Source: [Clostridium] symbiosum (GTDB lineage Bacteria > Bacillota > Clostridia > Lachnospirales > Lachnospiraceae). From it: 64,000 nt of DNA. Made by a program: the position numbers and the translations under genes. The DNA lies in assembly GCA_036419695.1 (NCBI GenBank), contig CP143946.1, positions 662,501 to 726,500 on the forward strand, given 5' to 3'. The notes beneath the pieces were generated by a model. It searched no databases. It saw only the letters and a program-made list of their open reading frames with translations, and had not been told where the DNA came from. This document shows, piece after piece, positions 1-7,915 of this stretch; the first letter of the stretch is position 1; every line of letters starts with the position of its first letter.

Positions 1-19
1 TAATTACATAGATACTCAT
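1..19 (-). CDS. 5' end of an unidentified minus-strand gene
   Basis: Only the first six codons (MSIYVI) lie inside the window. The start is supported by a strong ribosome site (GAGGTGAGGA, positions 21-32 on the complement) directly before the ATG at 19, and by a consensus promoter about 75 bases further upstream. Too little protein is visible to suggest a function. Confidence 0.4.
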
Positions 20-93
20 TCTCCTCACCTCATTTTCTAAAATCCAAACGGCCGACGTACGGTTTCGATGCGCTGTCGATTGGTGTGCCCCCA

Positions 94-122
94 ATTATAG
101 TAAGCTCAAAAGTATTTGTCAA
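94..122 (-). promoter_or_regulatory. Consensus sigma-A promoter for the left-edge gene
   Basis: Reading the complement, TTGACA (122-117) and TATAAT (99-94) are separated by exactly 17 bases. Both hexamers are perfect. The expected start of transcription near position 87 leaves a leader of about 70 bases before the ATG at 19. Confidence 0.75.
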
Positions 123-336
123 ACTATTTTGTTTTTATTGTGAAGAACGTAACAATTGCAAATAGAACTGTTAAAGTTATAACGCTTGTTAAAAAAATAA
201 TATGAATAATCAGATAATTGCCCAGACCCTTTATTTTAAAGCATTTTACTGCACCCGGAGAGGAAAAGGCAGGAAGGGCAAAACAGGGCGCCTCCCATCG
301 GAGAGTGTGGGAAAACGGGGTGAAAAAAACATTTTT

Positions 337-357
337 TTGACAATATATTTTATATTG
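337..357. promoter_or_regulatory. AT-rich inverted repeat
   Basis: CAATATA and TATATTG flank a TTT centre at 341-357, preceded by TTTGAC. It could be an operator or a weak promoter in the 300-base spacer between the left-edge gene and the proS leader. No other gene is visible in that spacer. Confidence 0.2.
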
Positions 358-443
358 TTTTCAGAATGCCGTGCCTGAGCGGAAGCGCTGTCCATAAACA
401 GCAATGCGGACAATAACCTGTTATGATTCCTGCCCTTCGGGAC

Positions 444-472
444 TTGACAAAGAACGTATTCTGGCGTAAAAT
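444..472 (+). promoter_or_regulatory. proS promoter
   Basis: TTGACA (444-449) and TAAAAT (467-472) are spaced by 17 bases. Transcription would begin near 479, just before the T-box leader. Confidence 0.75.
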
Positions 473-478
473 CAAGTT

Positions 479-790
479 TACCGAAAAATTATAGAAAACA
501 CAATTTGATAGAGTCAAAAAGCGTTGAAGGGGACTATTAAATCTTTAAACACATCCAGAGAGGAAACCGGCGGTGAGAGGTTTTCGTGTCAAGGAAGGTT
601 GAACCTGCCCCGGAGCCATGCATGAAAGTGTATCGTAGATCCGGCGTTAACGGATAAAAAGTGAACCGCGTACCGATGTCTCAGACCAGATGCCGAAACC
701 GGTTAAATTGGGTGGTACCGCCGAAGAATGTTAAGCCATTCGGTCCCTTCGATCATTTCGATGACGAAGAGATCGCGTGGCTTTTTTAAT
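479..790 (+). promoter_or_regulatory. Proline T-box riboswitch with intrinsic terminator
   Basis: The leader has the usual T-box signs: an AG-box style stem I (GAGAGG and GGTGAGAGG around 558-582), a specifier region GAACCTGCC at 601-609 offering the proline codon CCT, and the T-box sequence GGGTGGTACCGC at about 710-721. The terminator pairs AAGCCA (733-738) with TGGCTT (778-783), followed by a T run. Known mechanism: uncharged tRNA-Pro stabilises the antiterminator and allows proS transcription. The specifier codon and downstream proS agree. Confidence 0.9.
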
Positions 791-887
791 TCATAGGAAA
801 TTATGTCTTATGAATCAAAAAACGCTCCGCGAGGATGCACATGCCGTGCAGAGGTAAATAGTTGCTGAAGCAACCGCGCGGCAGCAC

Positions 888-948
888 AAGAATCCTGCCC
901 GCGGGATTCTTTGCTCTATCAGGCATAAGAGTTCTACAAGCGGAACTC
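888..948 (+). promoter_or_regulatory. Two hairpins in the proS leader
   Basis: After the T-box terminator the leader continues 200 bases to proS. It holds two hairpins: AAGAATCC / GGATTCTT (888-895 with 904-911) around a CCCGCGGG core, and GAGTTC / GAACTC (929-934 with 943-948). Neither ends in a proper T run, so they look like leader structures rather than terminators. A similar hairpin follows proS at 2436-2463. Confidence 0.4.
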
Positions 949-992
949 AGCATTATTTGACAGGAAAGAAAAAATAAAAGAGGAGAGTCATT

Positions 993-2426
993 ATGGCAAA
1001 GGACAAAAAATTAGTTGAAGCCATCACGTCCATGGATGTGGATTTCGCACAGTGGTATACGGATGTGGTGAAGAAAGCAGAATTGATCGATTACTCCAGC
1101 GTAAAGGGCTGTATGGTAATTAAACCGGCCGGATACGCTATCTGGGAGAACATCCAGAGGGAACTGGACCGGAGATTTAAGGAGACGGGTGTACAGAACG
1201 TATACATGCCGATGTTTATCCCGGAGAGCCTGCTTCAGAAAGAGAAGGATCACGTGGAGGGATTTGCGCCGGAGGTTGCCTGGGTGACCATGGGAGGCCT
1301 TGAGCCGCTTCCTGAAAAAATGTGTGTAAGACCGACGTCCGAGACCTTGTTCTGTGATTTCTATGCAAGGGATATCCAGTCCTACCGCGACCTTCCGAAG
1401 TTATACAACCAGTGGTGTTCGGTTGTACGCTGGGAAAAGACAACCAGACCGTTCCTGCGTTCCAGGGAATTCTTATGGCAGGAGGGGCATACGGCACATG
1501 CTACGGCAGAGCAGGCAGAAGAGAGAACAGAGATGATGTTAAATCTCTACGCCGATTTCTGTGAGGAAGTGCTGGCAATGCCAGTTGTACGCGGTAGAAA
1601 GACAGATAAAGAGAAGTTCGCCGGTGCCGAGGCCACCTATACGATTGAAGCGCTGATGCATGACGGAAAAGCCCTGCAGTCGGGAACCAGCCACAATTTC
1701 GGGGACGGATTTGCAAAGGCGTTTGAGATTCAGTATCTTGATAAAGATAACCAGTTAAAATATGTCCATCAGACATCATGGGGCATGACAACACGCCTGA
1801 TTGGTGCTATTATTATGGTACATGGTGATGACAACGGACTGGTGCTTCCTCCGAGAATTGCTCCTGTTCAGGTTATGATTGTCCCGATTCAGCAGAATAA
1901 GGAAGGCGTTCTCGACAAGGCATTCGAGATTAAGGAAGTGCTTTCCGGCTTCAGCGCGAAAGTGGACGATTCCGACAAATCACCGGGATGGAAATTCAGC
2001 GAATCAGAGATGCGCGGAATTCCGGTACGCGTGGAGATTGGACCGAGGGATCTGGCGGAAAACCAGGCGGTGCTGGTACGCCGTGACACACATGAGAAAA
2101 TGACTGTTTCACTGGATGAGATAAACGAAAAGGTGGCTGAACTCCTTGAGACAATCCAGCATGATATGTTCGAGAGAGCGAAAGCACACCGCGACGCACA
2201 TACGTATCAGGCTGTGAACATGGAGGAGATGAAGGATCTGGCCGATAATAAACCGGGCTTTATCAAAGCGATGTGGTGCGGCTGCCAGGAGTGCGAGGAT
2301 CAGCTTAAAGAGAGCGTGGGCGTTACGTCACGCTGTATGCCTTTTGAACAGGAAACATTATCTGATAAATGTGTATGCTGCGGAAAACCTGCAACAAAGA
2401 TGGTATACTGGGGAAAAGCATACTAA
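993..2426 (+). CDS. proS: Prolyl-tRNA synthetase, short (archaeal/eukaryote-like) class
   Basis: Class II aminoacyl-tRNA synthetase charging tRNA-Pro. At 477 residues it matches the short ProS type, which lacks the editing insertion of the long bacterial enzyme. The class II catalytic core occupies roughly residues 20-290 (VRPTSET, RWE and FLRSREFLWQEGHTAH are visible). The anticodon-binding domain follows, and the C-terminal domain carries paired cysteines (WCGCQEC, CVCCG) like the zinc-binding tail of this class. It is controlled by the proline T-box upstream. The ATG follows AGAGGAGAG at normal spacing. Confidence 0.96.
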   Translation: MAKDKKLVEAITSMDVDFAQWYTDVVKKAELIDYSSVKGCMVIKPAGYAIWENIQRELDRRFKETGVQNVYMPMFIPESLLQKEKDHVEGFAPEVAWVTMGGLEPLPEKMCVRPTSETLFCDFYARDIQSYRDLPKLYNQWCSVVRWEKTTRPFLRSREFLWQEGHTAHATAEQAEERTEMMLNLYADFCEEVLAMPVVRGRKTDKEKFAGAEATYTIEALMHDGKALQSGTSHNFGDGFAKAFEIQYLDKDNQLKYVHQTSWGMTTRLIGAIIMVHGDDNGLVLPPRIAPVQVMIVPIQQNKEGVLDKAFEIKEVLSGFSAKVDDSDKSPGWKFSESEMRGIPVRVEIGPRDLAENQAVLVRRDTHEKMTVSLDEINEKVAELLETIQHDMFERAKAHRDAHTYQAVNMEEMKDLADNKPGFIKAMWCGCQECEDQLKESVGVTSRCMPFEQETLSDKCVCCGKPATKMVYWGKAY

Positions 2427-2435
2427 TTCATGAGA

Positions 2436-2463
2436 TCAAGAGTTCCGCGCGCGGGACTCTTGA
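2436..2463 (+). terminator. Hairpin between proS and cca
   Basis: An 11-pair stem (2436-2446 with 2453-2463, one G-U pair) closes a GCGCGC loop. There is no uridine run after it, so it may attenuate or protect the 3' end of the proS message rather than fully terminate. It argues against the longest reading frame for cca, which would begin at 2430 before this hairpin. Confidence 0.45.
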
Positions 2464-2495
2464 TTGATATTCAGGACAGGAAAGGAGCTGGCGGA

Positions 2496-3716
2496 GTGCA
2501 GATAACAATACCAAAGCAGGTGGAATGGATCCTTGCGGAGCTGAGAGAGCACGGCTATGAGGCATTTGCCGTGGGCGGCTGCGTCAGGGATGCGCTTCTT
2601 CACCGTGAACCGGGAGACTGGGACATCACTACGTCGGCCAGGCCGGATCAGGTAAAACAGGTTTTTGGTAAAACCATCGATACCGGCCTTCAGCATGGAA
2701 CCGTGACGGTCATGCGGGAGCATGTCGGATATGAGATTACCACATACCGGATAGACGGGGAATACGAGGATGGAAGGCATCCGAAGGAGGTGGCGTTCAC
2801 CTCGGATTTAAAGGAAGATCTGAGACGCCGCGATTTCACCATCAATGCCATGGCCTACAGCGGCGAGACCGGGATTGTGGACATTTTCAGCGGAATCCGG
2901 GATTTGGAAAAAGGAATCGTGCGCTGCGTCGGCGACCCGATGGAGCGGTTTACGGAAGATGCACTGCGGATCCTCCGCGCCATCCGGTTTTCCGCCCAGC
3001 TGGGGTTTGAGATAGAGGACAATACGTACCGGGCGCTGTCGGTGATTGCCCCGAACCTTGCCCATGTGAGCAAGGAAAGAATCCAGGTGGAGCTTACAAA
3101 GACACTTCTGTCGGAACATCCGGAACGCATTTATCTGGTGGAGGAGACGGGGATGAGCCCCTATGTGTCCGATACCTTTGGCGCCGTTTTTGAGGGGATC
3201 AGGAAGGAGAAGGGAATCTCCGCCTGCTTGAGGGCGTCGCGCCTGCCTGCCCGAAAAGCGCTCCGTTGGGCGGCCTTTCTGGCATATGCGGGGGAGGAAA
3301 ACACGGTCCGGATTCTCAAAGAGCTGAAGATGGACAATGACACGATAAACAGGGCGGAAACCCTGGTAAAGTGGTTTGAAGCGGAGATTTCTAAAGAGGA
3401 GGCAAAGCTCCGGGCCGTCATGAGCAGCATGGAAGACGATCTTTTTGACGATCTTCTTCTGCTGAGGGAATTTCTGCTTCCGGAGGAGAAGGCGGTGACA
3501 GCGAAACTCAGGGAAACGGCCGGAATAATCCGCGGCCGCGGTGACTGTATCCGTATGAAAGATATGGCGGTGAGCGGAAAAGATCTGATTGCGGCGGGGA
3601 TAAAACCGGGACCGGAGATGGGCGGTATCCTGAACGGCCTGTTCACACATGTGCTTAAGCATCCCGAGGACAATGAAAAGGGATATCTGCTTCATATGGC
3701 AGGGACGCTCAGATGA
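2496..3716 (+). CDS. cca: CCA-adding tRNA nucleotidyltransferase
   Basis: Adds or repairs the 3' CCA of tRNAs. The N-terminal nucleotidyltransferase fold is clear: GGCVRDALL followed by the metal-binding DWDITT, then RRRDFTINAMA and the RILRAIRF region typical of class II enzymes, with an alpha-helical tRNA-binding C-terminus. I place the start at GTG 2496 because AAAGGAG (2481-2487) sits 8 bases before it. The longer frame from 2430 would translate through the proS hairpin and has no ribosome site. The product is then 406 residues. It is likely co-transcribed with proS, both serving tRNA function. Confidence 0.93.
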   Translation: MQITIPKQVEWILAELREHGYEAFAVGGCVRDALLHREPGDWDITTSARPDQVKQVFGKTIDTGLQHGTVTVMREHVGYEITTYRIDGEYEDGRHPKEVAFTSDLKEDLRRRDFTINAMAYSGETGIVDIFSGIRDLEKGIVRCVGDPMERFTEDALRILRAIRFSAQLGFEIEDNTYRALSVIAPNLAHVSKERIQVELTKTLLSEHPERIYLVEETGMSPYVSDTFGAVFEGIRKEKGISACLRASRLPARKALRWAAFLAYAGEENTVRILKELKMDNDTINRAETLVKWFEAEISKEEAKLRAVMSSMEDDLFDDLLLLREFLLPEEKAVTAKLRETAGIIRGRGDCIRMKDMAVSGKDLIAAGIKPGPEMGGILNGLFTHVLKHPEDNEKGYLLHMAGTLR

Positions 3717-3759
3717 CAACTGCAAAGGCGGAACGTAACAGGAAGGAGAAAAGCAATTA

Positions 3760-5166
3760 ATGAGTGAGGCAAACCTGGACGCAAAATACATTCAGATGAC
3801 GCAGACGCCTGTGGAGAGCCTGATTTGCAGGCTGGCGGTTCCGACGATCATCAGCAACCTGATCACTACATTTTACAACATGGCAGACACCTTTTTTATC
3901 GGCAGAATCAGCACCAGCGCCTCCGGCGCAGTGGGAATCGCTTTTTCCGTCATGGCGGCTATACAGGCCGTGGGCTTTTTCTTCGGCCAGGGTTCGGGGA
4001 ACAATATTTCCAGGCTCCTGGGCAGGCAGGAGACGGACAAGGCGGGAAAACTGGCCGCGGTCGGCTTTTACTCGGCTTTAATAGGAGGAGCGGCCATTGC
4101 CTTTCTCGGGCTTTTTTTCCTTGAACCGCTCTGTATGATGCTCGGTTCCACGGAGACCATTCTTCCTTATGCCAAGGACTATCTCAAATATATTCTCATC
4201 GGCGCGCCCTATATGGCGGCTTCACTGGTGCTCAACAACCAGCTTCGTTTTGAGGGAAGTGCATTTTACGGAATGATAGGCCTGACGACGGGAGCCCTGC
4301 TCAACATCATACTGGATCCGATCCTGATATTCGGATTCCATATGGGAATATCGGGCGCCGCCCTGGCTACCATCATCAGTCAGTTTGTCAGCTTCTGCCT
4401 GCTGTACTGGGGAGTCAGAAGGGCAGGCAACGTCCTGATACGGTTTAAGAATTTCAGGCCGTCGGTCTACTTCTATAAAATGATATTAAACGGCGGTCTG
4501 CCTTCGCTGTGCCGTCAGTCTATCTCAGGCATTGCCATGATCTGCCTGAACACGGCGGCCAGGCCCTATGGGGATGCCGCCATCGCAGCCATGGCCATTG
4601 TATCCAGGATTACCAACTTTACGAATTCCATCCTTCTCGGTTTTGGACAGGGATTCCAGCCAGTGTGCGGCTTTAATTACGGCGCAAAGCTCTATGGTCG
4701 GGTGAAAAAAGGATTCTGGTTCTGCGTGAAAATCGGGACCGTGTTTCTCCTGATCCTGGCTGCGGTGGAATTTGCCGCTGCTCCTCTCCTGATTCAGCTT
4801 TTCCGGAAAGGCGACGCGCAGGTACTGGAGATAGGAGTGAAAGCGCTCAGGCTCCAATGCCTTACATACGGTTTGAACGGCTGGGTTATGATCAGCAATA
4901 TGATGATGCAGACGACGGGAAAGATGTTCCGCGCTTCATTTATGGGCGTGTCGAGGCAGGGCATATTCCTGATTCCGGCCGTGCTCGTGCTGCCGGCTTT
5001 TATCGGCATTCTGGGAATCCAGATTGCACAGCCGCTGGCCGACTGCATCACGTTTGTCGTCTGCCTGGTTCTGCAGACCGGGCTTTTGCGGGAGATGAGC
5101 AGGGAAGAGAAGGAAAATGAAAGACTTCAGGCGGAAGCTTCCGGCCCGGATTATATGGGAGGATAG
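3760..5166 (+). CDS. MATE family efflux transporter
   Basis: A 468-residue polytopic membrane protein with about 12 hydrophobic segments and the MatE signatures (PTIISNLITTFYNMADTFF near residue 25, a second half beginning near residue 235 with GGLPSLCRQS). Members export cationic drugs or metabolites against a sodium or proton gradient; the substrate here cannot be read. GGAAGGAG precedes the ATG. The DeoR regulator starts 6 bases after its stop, so the two are probably one transcript. It is only distantly similar to the second MATE protein at 20.6-22.0 kb. Confidence 0.9.
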   Translation: MSEANLDAKYIQMTQTPVESLICRLAVPTIISNLITTFYNMADTFFIGRISTSASGAVGIAFSVMAAIQAVGFFFGQGSGNNISRLLGRQETDKAGKLAAVGFYSALIGGAAIAFLGLFFLEPLCMMLGSTETILPYAKDYLKYILIGAPYMAASLVLNNQLRFEGSAFYGMIGLTTGALLNIILDPILIFGFHMGISGAALATIISQFVSFCLLYWGVRRAGNVLIRFKNFRPSVYFYKMILNGGLPSLCRQSISGIAMICLNTAARPYGDAAIAAMAIVSRITNFTNSILLGFGQGFQPVCGFNYGAKLYGRVKKGFWFCVKIGTVFLLILAAVEFAAAPLLIQLFRKGDAQVLEIGVKALRLQCLTYGLNGWVMISNMMMQTTGKMFRASFMGVSRQGIFLIPAVLVLPAFIGILGIQIAQPLADCITFVVCLVLQTGLLREMSREEKENERLQAEASGPDYMGG

Positions 5167-5172
5167 TCAGGA

Positions 5173-5934
5173 ATGGTTTTTGATCGAAGAGAGAAAATAA
5201 TTGCGATGCTGAACCGCGACGGCATGGTCAAGGTGAGTGAACTGGTGCAGTTGTTCCAGGTGTCGGTGGAAACAATACGCCGCGATTTGGAACATCTGGA
5301 GAAACAGGGGCTTTTAAGCCGTGTTTACGGAGGCGCCGTGGCCAACAAGAAGCGGGGAATCGAACCGCATATTGAGTTGAGGCAGACGGAGCATTACGCG
5401 GAAAAATGCGCAATTGGGGAGCGGGCCGTCGATTTTGTGGATGACGGTGACGTGATTGCCATCGATTTGGGCACAACGACCCTGGAATTTGCCAAAGCGC
5501 TGGCAGGGAAAAAGCGGAGCCTGACGGTTCTGACCAATTCGATCCCGATTGCCGTGGCGCTCTCGGAGGACGACGGCACCCGTGTGTTCCTGGTCGGTGG
5601 AGAGGTAAGAAAAAGGGAGCTGTCTGTTTCAGGACATCTGGCCGATGAGAATATGAGATTATTCCAGACCGATAAGGTGTTTCTGGGGGTCGGCGGCCTG
5701 ACGGAGAATTTCGGAATCACAGATTTCCATGTGGAAGAGACACCGTTTCGCAGAATCGGGATTAAAAAGACACAGAAGGTATTCGCGCTGTGCGATCACA
5801 GCAAATTCGGAGTCACGGCGATGAACCATGTCTGCGACCTCGGGGAAATCGATGTTTTGATAACAGATCGTGAGACGGATAAAAAGAGGGTCAGCCGGTT
5901 CCGGGACCAGGGAGTGGAGGTTTATCTGGCATAG
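5173..5934 (+). CDS. DeoR/GlpR family transcriptional regulator
   Basis: 253 residues. An N-terminal DeoR helix-turn-helix (VSVETIRRDLEHLEKQGLL, residues ~30-48, ending RVYGGAV) precedes a DeoR-type sugar-phosphate sensing domain (IAIDLGTTTLEFAKAL, GVGGLTENFGITDF, CDHSKFG). GGGAGGA lies inside the end of the MATE gene, 9 bases before the ATG. Because the next gene is a glycerol-kinase-like enzyme, it probably represses the glp-type genes in response to a phosphorylated polyol. A candidate operator lies at 6194-6220. Confidence 0.88.
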   Translation: MVFDRREKIIAMLNRDGMVKVSELVQLFQVSVETIRRDLEHLEKQGLLSRVYGGAVANKKRGIEPHIELRQTEHYAEKCAIGERAVDFVDDGDVIAIDLGTTTLEFAKALAGKKRSLTVLTNSIPIAVALSEDDGTRVFLVGGEVRKRELSVSGHLADENMRLFQTDKVFLGVGGLTENFGITDFHVEETPFRRIGIKKTQKVFALCDHSKFGVTAMNHVCDLGEIDVLITDRETDKKRVSRFRDQGVEVYLA

Positions 5935-6077
5935 ATGGTATCCGGCCCGAAAATTATCGGAATCAGAGACTTTCCGTCAAAATGTGGATTTGACGGAAAT
6001 GGGAGGTTTACCGGATAACGGCAAACTTGTTTTTTCCTGTATCACATCAGTTTCTTATAATAAAAATAAGGTTTTAA

Positions 6078-6115
6078 AAGCGGTCTGCCGTTCAAACGGC
6101 GGGCCGCTTTTTTTG
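6078..6115 (+). terminator. Intrinsic terminator after the DeoR regulator
   Basis: AAGCGGTCTGCCG (6078-6090) pairs with CGGCGGGCCGCTT (6097-6109), followed by seven T. It separates the MATE-DeoR transcript from the kinase operon. The rest of the 5935-6317 spacer holds the candidate operator at 6194-6220 and no further gene. Confidence 0.85.
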
Positions 6116-6193
6116 ACTAAAATGTGTAGTGTTGTGGATTTGTGAGGGGATATGCAAATTTTAACTCAAAAATTCAATAAAAAACACAAAATA

Positions 6194-6220
6194 CTTTTGT
6201 ATATTCTGCGTATATAAAAG
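6194..6220. promoter_or_regulatory. Inverted repeat upstream of the glycerol-kinase-like gene
   Basis: CTTTTGTATA (6194-6203) and TATATAAAAG (6211-6220) are inverted repeats matching at 9 of 10 positions with a 7-base spacer, about 100 bases before the kinase start. Position and symmetry suit an operator, possibly for the DeoR-type regulator encoded just upstream. That pairing is inference. Confidence 0.4.
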
Positions 6221-6317
6221 AAAAATTAAATGTGATATATTGAGAACTACATAAAAACATTAAAAAAGTTATCAAAAACACACATGACGGAGTTGGCAGA
6301 GAGAAAGGACAGGGCGC

Positions 6318-7847
6318 GTGGGCAGCAAATACTATATGGGAATTGACCAGGGAACGACGGGGACGACGGTTCTGCTGCTGGATGGGGAATGGAATCTGGC
6401 GGCGCAGGCTCATAAAGAGCACAGACAATACTACCCCCGGCCCGGATGGGTAGAGCATGATCCGGAAGAAATACTCAGACAGGTGACGGAAGCGGCCTGT
6501 GAGGTAATGAAGAAGGCGGGAGCTCTGGCAAAAGAGGTGCAGTGCATCGGCATCGATAATCAGGGAGAGACGGTTGTAGTGTGGGACAAAGAGACCGGGA
6601 AGCCGGTTTATCCGGCCATCGTCTGGCAGGATCGGCGGACAGCCGCATGGGTGGAGCAGTTTAAAGACGGGGAACGGAAGATGATACGTGAAAAGACGGG
6701 ACTCCATGCGGATGCCTATTTCGGCGCGACAAAGATAGGATGGATTCTGAACACGGTGGAAGGAGCCAGGACAAGGGCGGAAGAAGGGAAACTTCTGGCA
6801 GGTCCACTGGATGCATGGTTCTTATGGAATTTGACGGGCGGCCGTGTGTTTGCCACCGATTACTCTACCGCGTCGCGGACCATGCTCTTTAATATCCACG
6901 AAAAAAAGTGGGATGAAGATCTTCTAAAGCTTTTTGATATTCCGGCAAACATACTTCCGGCGATACGATGCACAGCAGGAGATTACGGCAGCGCCTATCT
7001 TGAGGGAGCGGACGGACAAGAGGCGTTTATACCGATCACGGGAAATATCGTGGATCAGCAGGCCGCGCTTTTCGGCCAGGCCTGTCTTGAGGAAGGAATG
7101 GCAAAGACAACGTATGGGACAGGATGTTTCATGCTGATGAATACGGGGACACGCCCCGTCTATTCGGAGTCGGGGCTTTTAACAAGCGTAGCCTGGAAAT
7201 TAAAAGAAGACGAGATGAGGTTCGAGCTGGATGGAGGAATCTATGTGGCAGGTTCGGTCATCACCTGGATGAAAAATAAGATGAACCTGATAGAGTCTGC
7301 GGAGGAGACGAATCAACTGGCCGTCTCGGTCCCGGATACGGCGGGTGTTTACTTCGTGCCTGCGATGACGGGCCTTGCGGCTCCTTACTGGGATCCGTAT
7401 GCGAGAGGCATGCTGATCGGCATTACCCCGGGAACCGAAAAGGCCCATATTGTAAGGGCGGCCCTTGAGAGCATTGCATACCAGGTCAAAGATATCCTGG
7501 AACTGATGGAAAAGGATTCAGGAATAAAAATTAAGACGATGAGGGCGGACGGGGGAATTGCATCTAATGATTTTCTGATGCAGTTCCAGGCGGATATCCT
7601 GGGGATCCCGGTGGATGTTCCGGTTATTTCCGAGACAACTGCGCTGGGAGCCGCCTACATAGCCGCTTATGGCATAGGCCAGTTCAATGAACTGAGCGAG
7701 ATAGAGAGCAACTGGAAACTGAAAAAGCGATATCTTCCGCGAATTGATGAAAATCAGAGGAAGAAGCTCATGGCCAGATGGCATCGCGCTGTGGAGCGCG
7801 CCAAAGGCTGGATTGAAGAAGACGAAAACCAGGAAACAAAACAATAG
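6318..7847 (+). CDS. Glycerol-kinase-like FGGY kinase
   Basis: 509 residues, FGGY carbohydrate kinase family, closest in layout to GlpK: MGIDQGTTGTT at the N-terminus, WQDRRT with Trp103, DAYF near residue 136, and DQQAALFGQ. Starts at GTG 6318 after GAGAAAGGA. Compared with E. coli GlpK, the glycerol-contacting Arg83 in NQRET is glycine here (NQGET, residues 81-85), while Glu84 and Trp103 are kept. The enzyme may therefore prefer another polyol or have weaker glycerol affinity. It heads an operon with two FAD enzymes and a DUF1667 protein, which supports phosphorylation followed by oxidation of a glycerol-like substrate. Confidence 0.85.
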   Translation: MGSKYYMGIDQGTTGTTVLLLDGEWNLAAQAHKEHRQYYPRPGWVEHDPEEILRQVTEAACEVMKKAGALAKEVQCIGIDNQGETVVVWDKETGKPVYPAIVWQDRRTAAWVEQFKDGERKMIREKTGLHADAYFGATKIGWILNTVEGARTRAEEGKLLAGPLDAWFLWNLTGGRVFATDYSTASRTMLFNIHEKKWDEDLLKLFDIPANILPAIRCTAGDYGSAYLEGADGQEAFIPITGNIVDQQAALFGQACLEEGMAKTTYGTGCFMLMNTGTRPVYSESGLLTSVAWKLKEDEMRFELDGGIYVAGSVITWMKNKMNLIESAEETNQLAVSVPDTAGVYFVPAMTGLAAPYWDPYARGMLIGITPGTEKAHIVRAALESIAYQVKDILELMEKDSGIKIKTMRADGGIASNDFLMQFQADILGIPVDVPVISETTALGAAYIAAYGIGQFNELSEIESNWKLKKRYLPRIDENQRKKLMARWHRAVERAKGWIEEDENQETKQ

Positions 7848-7915
7848 GAATATCTGGCTGCAGTTTGGCCAAAGGCTGAACCGCGGCGATATTTGGGAGT
7901 GAGAGAGGAGAGAAT

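Noticed and set aside
2808..3791. 327-codon minus-strand frame opposite cca
   Set aside because: It lies fully antisense to a clearly conserved gene, has no ribosome site and no recognisable family.
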